Positions 58,922-64,000 of a stretch of 64,000 bases of DNA are shown here, piece by piece (position 1 is the first letter of the stretch; each line of letters starts with the position of its first letter). The notes under the pieces were generated by a model, which saw nothing but the letters and a program-made list of their open reading frames with translations, did not search any database and had not been told where the DNA came from. The DNA is from Bacteroides sp. (lineage in GTDB: Bacteria; Bacteroidota; Bacteroidia; Bacteroidales; Bacteroidaceae), in NCBI GenBank assembly GCA_020861095.1, contig JAJBTC010000196.1:1-64000 (forward strand), given 5' to 3'. The translations under genes were made by a program, and so were the position numbers.

Positions 58922-60460
58922 ATGGATAGACGAAGTTTTCTAAGAACCGGAGGGATGGCCCTGTTGGGCTCAGTAGCGGCTTCTTCCTTCGCTACCCCGA
59001 CAGCAGTCAGGGGGGCATTGGGAGGTGGGGATCCACAAGGGCAGGTGGCTTCCGCGCTGGCTCATTTCGTAGTGACCGAAGAGCAATTGCGTAAAGTACT
59101 TGCTGCCGCATTGGAAAAAGGAGCGGATTACGCCGATCTCTTTTTTGAGCATACATTTAACAACCACATCGGTCTGCAGGACGGTGCGGTAAATCGTTCT
59201 TCCTCGAATATCGACTTTGGAATGGGAGTCCGTGTGCTTGCCGGAGACCAGAGTGGATATGCCTATGTAGAAAGTGTCTCATTGGACGAGATGGTGCGGG
59301 CAGCCCGTACGGCCGCTCGTATTGCTACCGGCAGTCAGAGCAGCATCCCTGCCGCATTGACAGAGAAACCGATCTCTAAAAGTTATTATTCGGTAGTTAC
59401 ACCCTGGGATGAGGTGATCCTGAAAGATAAGATGCCCTATCTGCAACGGCTCAATGATCAGATCTTTGACATGGACAGACGTGTGGAGAAAGTGTCGGCT
59501 TCACTGAGCGACTCTACTTCTCATATCCTTTTCTGCAATTCGGAAGGTGTTGTTTATTACGACTACCGTCCGATGGTGATCCTGGGCACTTCATGTACCA
59601 TGCAGGAGAATGGGAAATACGAGAACAGCGGCTCGGCCCGCGCCTATCGCAAAGGATATGAATTCCTGACTGACGATATCGTAGATATTCTCGCGCGGGA
59701 AGCGGTGGATAATACAGCTATCCTTTTCCAGGCAGTGAAACCCAAAGGCGGTGAAATGCCGGTGGTCATGGGTGCCGGAGGATCGGGTATCCTGCTGCAC
59801 GAAGCGATCGGCCATGCGTTTGAGGCGGACTTTAACCGTAAGAATGTCTCTATCTTCTCCGATATGCTCGATACAAAGATCTGTAATGAGAACATTACCG
59901 TCATAGATGATGGTACCATACCTTTCAACCGGGGCTCGGTCAATGTGGACGACGAAGGTACGGAAGGACAGAAAACGTACATTGTAAAGGACGGTATACT
60001 GACCAGTTTCCTGCACGACCGCATCAGCGCGCAACATTATGGCATCGCCTCTACCGGAAACGGACGTCGCGAATCATTCCGCCACGTACCTATCCCACGT
60101 ATGCGCGCTACGTATATGGAACCGGGAAATATGAGGGAAGAAGATATCATCGCTTCGGTAGATAGAGGTATTTTTGTAGACAAATTTACCAATGGTCAGG
60201 TACAGATCGGTGCTGGAGATTTTACCTTCTTCGTGAAATCGGGTTATCTGATCGAGAATGGTAAACTGACCCAGCCTGTCAAGGATATCAATATCATTGG
60301 TAACGGACCGCAGGCACTGGCGGATATCACGATGGTAGCGAATAACGATAAGATCGACAACGGTTCCTGGACCTGCGGAAAGGACGGACAAAGCTGTCCG
60401 GTTACCTGTGGCATGCCATCGGCCCTGGTCAGCAAACTTACAGTTGGTGGAGAGAGTTAA
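58922..60460 (+). CDS. tldD: TldD/PmbA family metalloprotease subunit with Tat-like signal
   Basis: MDRRSFLRTGGMALLGSVAASSFA; LLHEAIGHAFEADFNRK (HExxxH). Confidence 0.93.
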   Translation: MDRRSFLRTGGMALLGSVAASSFATPTAVRGALGGGDPQGQVASALAHFVVTEEQLRKVLAAALEKGADYADLFFEHTFNNHIGLQDGAVNRSSSNIDFGMGVRVLAGDQSGYAYVESVSLDEMVRAARTAARIATGSQSSIPAALTEKPISKSYYSVVTPWDEVILKDKMPYLQRLNDQIFDMDRRVEKVSASLSDSTSHILFCNSEGVVYYDYRPMVILGTSCTMQENGKYENSGSARAYRKGYEFLTDDIVDILAREAVDNTAILFQAVKPKGGEMPVVMGAGGSGILLHEAIGHAFEADFNRKNVSIFSDMLDTKICNENITVIDDGTIPFNRGSVNVDDEGTEGQKTYIVKDGILTSFLHDRISAQHYGIASTGNGRRESFRHVPIPRMRATYMEPGNMREEDIIASVDRGIFVDKFTNGQVQIGAGDFTFFVKSGYLIENGKLTQPVKDINIIGNGPQALADITMVANNDKIDNGSWTCGKDGQSCPVTCGMPSALVSKLTVGGES

Positions 60461-60489
60461 TAAACACGAACAGCTAAGAATCAAGAACT

Positions 60490-61809
60490 ATGATATCAGA
60501 TAGTAACAAGAAACTGGCACAATGGGCCATGGATTATGCCCAGAAAAACGGTTGCCAGGCATCCAGGGTCACTTTGCATTCCGGTTCGAATACTTCGTTC
60601 GAATTGCGTGATGCTAAAATGGACAGACTGAAGCAGTCTGCGGAAAACAGATTGAGCATACAGTTGTTTGTCGATGGCAGATACGGAAGCTACTCCACCA
60701 ATCGTTTAGACAAAAAAGAGTTGGAATCATTTATCCGGAACGGAATAGATGCTACCCGTTATCTGGCGGAAGACCCGGCGCGGGTGCTTCCGGATGCGGC
60801 ACGCTATTACAAAGGAGGGAAGCCTGATCTGCAATTGCTCGACCCGAAACTCAATGTTATAGAGCCCGACGATAAGGTCGCACTGGCACGCGCCGTCGGA
60901 GAGGAAGCGTTGGGGAAAGACCCCCGTATCCTCTCGGTGGAGTCTTCTTACAGCGACGGGGAGAACTTTTCTTACCGCTTAGCCAGCAATGGTTTCGAGG
61001 GGGAATCTCAGAACTCCTGGTTTTCTCTGGTGGCCAGTGTGAGCATCAAAGGGGATGGCGATGCCCGCCCTTCCTCGTATTGGTACGATTCTTCTCTGTA
61101 CTATGACAAATTGGTGAGAGAAGGTATCGGAGAGAAAGCATTGGAACGTGTACTGCGTAAACTCGGTCAGCAGAAAATAGCATCCGGTAAGTACACCATG
61201 GTATTGGATCCGACAGTTTCCAGCCGTATGGTAAGCCCGATGATCGGTGCTTTGTACGGAAGTGCTTTGCAACAAAAGAATTCTTTCCTTCTGGATAAAA
61301 TGGGTGAGACGGTAGGTAGCAGTCTGTTTACTCTTATGGACGAACCCCATCTGATCCAGGCTTCCGGTGCCCGTTATTTCGACTCGGAAGGGGTTGCTAC
61401 AGAAAGAAGACCCGTGTTTGAGAACGGTGTGTTGAGAACCTATTATATAGATACCTACAGTGGTCAGAAAATGGGTGTTGAACCTACCATTTCTAATCCT
61501 TCTATATTGGTACTTCAACCTGGGAGCAAGGATGTGGACGGAATGGTTGCTGATGTGGACCGGGGTATCTTAGTGACCGGTTTCAATGGAGGTAACTGCA
61601 ACAATACTACCGGAGATTTCTCTTACGGGATCGAAGGTTTCCTGATCGAGAATGGAAAGCTGACACAGCCGATATCCGAAATGAATATCACAGGAAATAT
61701 GATCACTCTCTGGCAGTCTCTGGTAGGTGTGGGGAATGATGCCCGCTTGTCTTCTTCGTGGAGAATACCTTCCCTGGCATTTGAGGGAGTGGATTTCAGC
61801 GGACTTTAA
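60490..61809 (+). CDS. TldE/PmbA family protein (partner of TldD)
   Basis: Adjacent; ..TVSSRMVSPMIGALYGSALQQKNSFLLDKMGETVGSSLFTLMDEP; C-terminal FSYGIEGFLIENGKLTQPISEMNITGNM. Confidence 0.92.
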   Translation: MISDSNKKLAQWAMDYAQKNGCQASRVTLHSGSNTSFELRDAKMDRLKQSAENRLSIQLFVDGRYGSYSTNRLDKKELESFIRNGIDATRYLAEDPARVLPDAARYYKGGKPDLQLLDPKLNVIEPDDKVALARAVGEEALGKDPRILSVESSYSDGENFSYRLASNGFEGESQNSWFSLVASVSIKGDGDARPSSYWYDSSLYYDKLVREGIGEKALERVLRKLGQQKIASGKYTMVLDPTVSSRMVSPMIGALYGSALQQKNSFLLDKMGETVGSSLFTLMDEPHLIQASGARYFDSEGVATERRPVFENGVLRTYYIDTYSGQKMGVEPTISNPSILVLQPGSKDVDGMVADVDRGILVTGFNGGNCNNTTGDFSYGIEGFLIENGKLTQPISEMNITGNMITLWQSLVGVGNDARLSSSWRIPSLAFEGVDFSGL

Positions 61810-61832
61810 TAGAGACTTTATAACATTCGGAG

Positions 61833-61863
61833 AAGGTGATCCTGCAAAGGGTCACCTTTTTTG
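61833..61863 (+). terminator. Intrinsic terminator after the tldE-like gene
   Basis: AAGGTGATCCTGCAAAGGGTCACCTTTTTT. Confidence 0.8.
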
Positions 61864-61915
61864 CGGGTTCGCCTCATCCGTAACTAAAGAACAGATAATG
61901 TATGATGAGAGGTCG

Positions 61916-62929
61916 TCAGTTCAGCATGAGACTCATGTAGGGAGACAGCGGAGAAAGTATATGATCTGTGAGTCCGGCGACATCCATTTCTATATAAGTC
62001 GCGCCGTCTTTTACCTCCGAATAGATACATTCTCCCTTCCTGATCTGGTAATAACCACTGTTGGGCGGCAGTTGCGCATCCGTCAGATGAACATATAATT
62101 CTGCATGCGGATGGCAGGAAGCCCATACGGAGAGCACTTGTCGCGTATGGATGATCCGTGCCATTCCCAGCTTAAATGTGGAACATCCTTCGGATACCGG
62201 TTGTATTACGGTCAGGGAACCGCATGCGTTCTCCTGCCCTATGGCCGAAAGCAACAGCTCTTTTTCTTCCTGCGAATTTCCCAGGAGTTCTTTTACCTGC
62301 AACTTCCCCTTTTCTTTATAAATGATAGCTAAGGCTTTTATTTGTTTATCCTCACTCAGCCAGTAGACCCGCCCCTCTGCCAGGGACATATCTGCCAGCA
62401 CCACCGCAAAGTCTGCTTCCAGGTGCTGAACACAACAGGGACGCTCCAGCATCTTCAACCGGAAATAATCGTATACCTCCTCAACCAGGTCGGTGGTTGA
62501 ATGTATCTGGTAGGTAGTGGGTAAAAGGGCAGCCCCTGAAACGGGAACCGTACATTCCGAATAGTGGAAGACAGTGGAATATCCCAATCTGTTGTAATAG
62601 TCGAACAACCAGGGCTCAGCGGGGATAAGTGTACTGAACGCCACTTTCTGCTGATACATCCGTTCAAAAGACTGTGTCAGGAGTTCTTTCATAAAACCAT
62701 GACTGCGCTCTTCCGGATGGGTACAGGCGCCGGAAATATACGAGGTGTCAACGATCTGTTCACAAAATGTCATGGGATAAGGGATCATCTGCAGAGCGGA
62801 GACAACCTTCCCCTTTTCTCGTATAGCCAGATTGAGTTCTTCCCGGTAACGCAACGAGAAATACATATCCATAAACTCGTCGCTATCCGTAAAGCAGAGT
62901 TTCCACAGGTTTTTTACTTGTTCTTTCAT
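61916..62929 (-). CDS. GNAT family N-acetyltransferase (Eis-like)
   Basis: MKEQVKNLWKLCFTDSDEFMDMYFSLRY; ISGACTHPEERSHGFMKELLTQSFERMYQQ. Confidence 0.85.
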   Translation of the reverse strand: MKEQVKNLWKLCFTDSDEFMDMYFSLRYREELNLAIREKGKVVSALQMIPYPMTFCEQIVDTSYISGACTHPEERSHGFMKELLTQSFERMYQQKVAFSTLIPAEPWLFDYYNRLGYSTVFHYSECTVPVSGAALLPTTYQIHSTTDLVEEVYDYFRLKMLERPCCVQHLEADFAVVLADMSLAEGRVYWLSEDKQIKALAIIYKEKGKLQVKELLGNSQEEKELLLSAIGQENACGSLTVIQPVSEGCSTFKLGMARIIHTRQVLSVWASCHPHAELYVHLTDAQLPPNSGYYQIRKGECIYSEVKDGATYIEMDVAGLTDHILSPLSPYMSLMLN

Positions 62930-62933
62930 GCGA

Positions 62934-63833
62934 TCAGACGTCGGGATTCTTCAGAATAGCCATATATTTTTCCAGAATGGTGATGGGCTGGTAAGAGAGT
63001 TTGGCTTTTCGCAGGCCTTCCAGTCCCAGATCCTCCTCCCGGTTGATGTAAATATATTTTTCGGGAATACGGGACGCAAATTCCTGATTGATGGTGGCAT
63101 ACGCCCCATTCACACGGGTATCCGCTTTCTCTACATGCACTCCGAATGTTTCCTGGTTAATGGGCATTCCAAAGGTAAAGGCAACAATCTGATCTTCTAC
63201 ATACAGTACACCTCCCGTCAATCCCAATGCTTCAAAGTTTCTCAATGCGTACCGGACTGCCCGGCGTTCGTAGGCTGTACCGTTTTCCTGATTGCAATCG
63301 TTCACACGGCACCATTCATCTTCCAGTTCCAGGCAGGCAGGGATATGTTGGGGCATAAGCAGTTCGTAGTGAGAATTGTATTCTTTACGGAACTTGTTGA
63401 TGTGGTTGCGTTTGGACTGGAATTTCTTTCCTTTAAGTTCAGCTAAGTCTGTCCGCAGGTAGATGTAATCCGCATAATCCCGGTCGGCAGAGAATTCAAA
63501 CTCTCCCGGCATACACTGTTCGATCTGTGCCACGCATTCCGAACAAACCCCTAACAGACAGAAGAGTTGTCCTTCCTTGCGGGCATCTTCTCTTAATTGG
63601 ATGAGAACAGATTTCAGATCTCCTTCACCTACAGGAAGCATATACGCAAGTCGTTCATCTGTCCAGAATTTGAAGATGAGAAAATCTTCAATTACTGCCA
63701 GTTGGGTTTTATATAAAAACTTCCAACTGCACAGATTGGAGAAGGAAAGATCGCAGTTGCGTCTTTTGCTTTTCATGGTAAAAGACGTAACAAGTTCTTT
63801 GTCCTGTATGGTAAGTTCTTTAAAATCAATCAT
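62934..63833 (-). CDS. DUF2156-family (GNAT-fold) protein
   Basis: LTIQDKELVTSFTMKSKRRNCDLSFSNLCSWKFLYKTQLAVIEDFLIFKF; KRNHINKFRKEY. Confidence 0.88.
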   Translation of the reverse strand: MIDFKELTIQDKELVTSFTMKSKRRNCDLSFSNLCSWKFLYKTQLAVIEDFLIFKFWTDERLAYMLPVGEGDLKSVLIQLREDARKEGQLFCLLGVCSECVAQIEQCMPGEFEFSADRDYADYIYLRTDLAELKGKKFQSKRNHINKFRKEYNSHYELLMPQHIPACLELEDEWCRVNDCNQENGTAYERRAVRYALRNFEALGLTGGVLYVEDQIVAFTFGMPINQETFGVHVEKADTRVNGAYATINQEFASRIPEKYIYINREEDLGLEGLRKAKLSYQPITILEKYMAILKNPDV

Positions 63834-64000
63834 ATTTACGGGTTCACAAGATGTGTCAGAGAGTTAACAAAAATACAAAGTTTTTGTTAGAGCTGAAGAC
63901 AAGAATGAACTTTAGAGATGTTAAAAAAGAGAAACGAATTAAATTCCATTGCTTATCTGTGAAAAATATCCTGTAGACTGTGAATTGGGACAAAAGGTGA

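Overview
Bacteroidetes-type chromosome segment; the order of genes and families resembles Parabacteroides/Bacteroides relatives, which is inference only. Most of the window is housekeeping: topA (partial), ispG, purE, gcvH, rpoN, an Xaa-Pro aminopeptidase, murF, folP, cdaA, a TldD/TldE pair, an ABC ATPase, an NSS transporter and a CTP protease. Two SusC/SusD loci are present. Locus 1 (~9.6-18.7 kb) pairs SusCD with an alkaline phosphatase and a TPR/HTH regulator. Its SusD has an in-frame amber stop and its regulator is frameshifted at a G7 tract. Locus 2 (~22.3-32.9 kb) is an ECF sigma/FecR-controlled SusCD with a DUF4623-like protein and a GHL10/DigH-like glycosidase. The accessory content lies mainly in intergenic DNA: (i) a dispersed MITE-like family with GAGACGCA..TGCGTCTC ends, one copy of which is interrupted by a 654-bp TIR/TSD element packed with palindromes; (ii) a ~280-bp long-hairpin repeat in 3 copies; (iii) two unrelated 4 x 22-bp tandem arrays; (iv) arrays of a 14-bp unit; (v) inverted ATCGTAAAT arrays bracketing ispG and purE; (vi) a 2.6-kb interval between two identical tRNA-Asn genes that carries a SymE-like toxin candidate and several inverted repeats. 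A third frameshift at a G8 tract splits a VanZ-like gene. No CRISPR array, rRNA or intact transposase was seen. Family names come from reading the translations; no database search was run.
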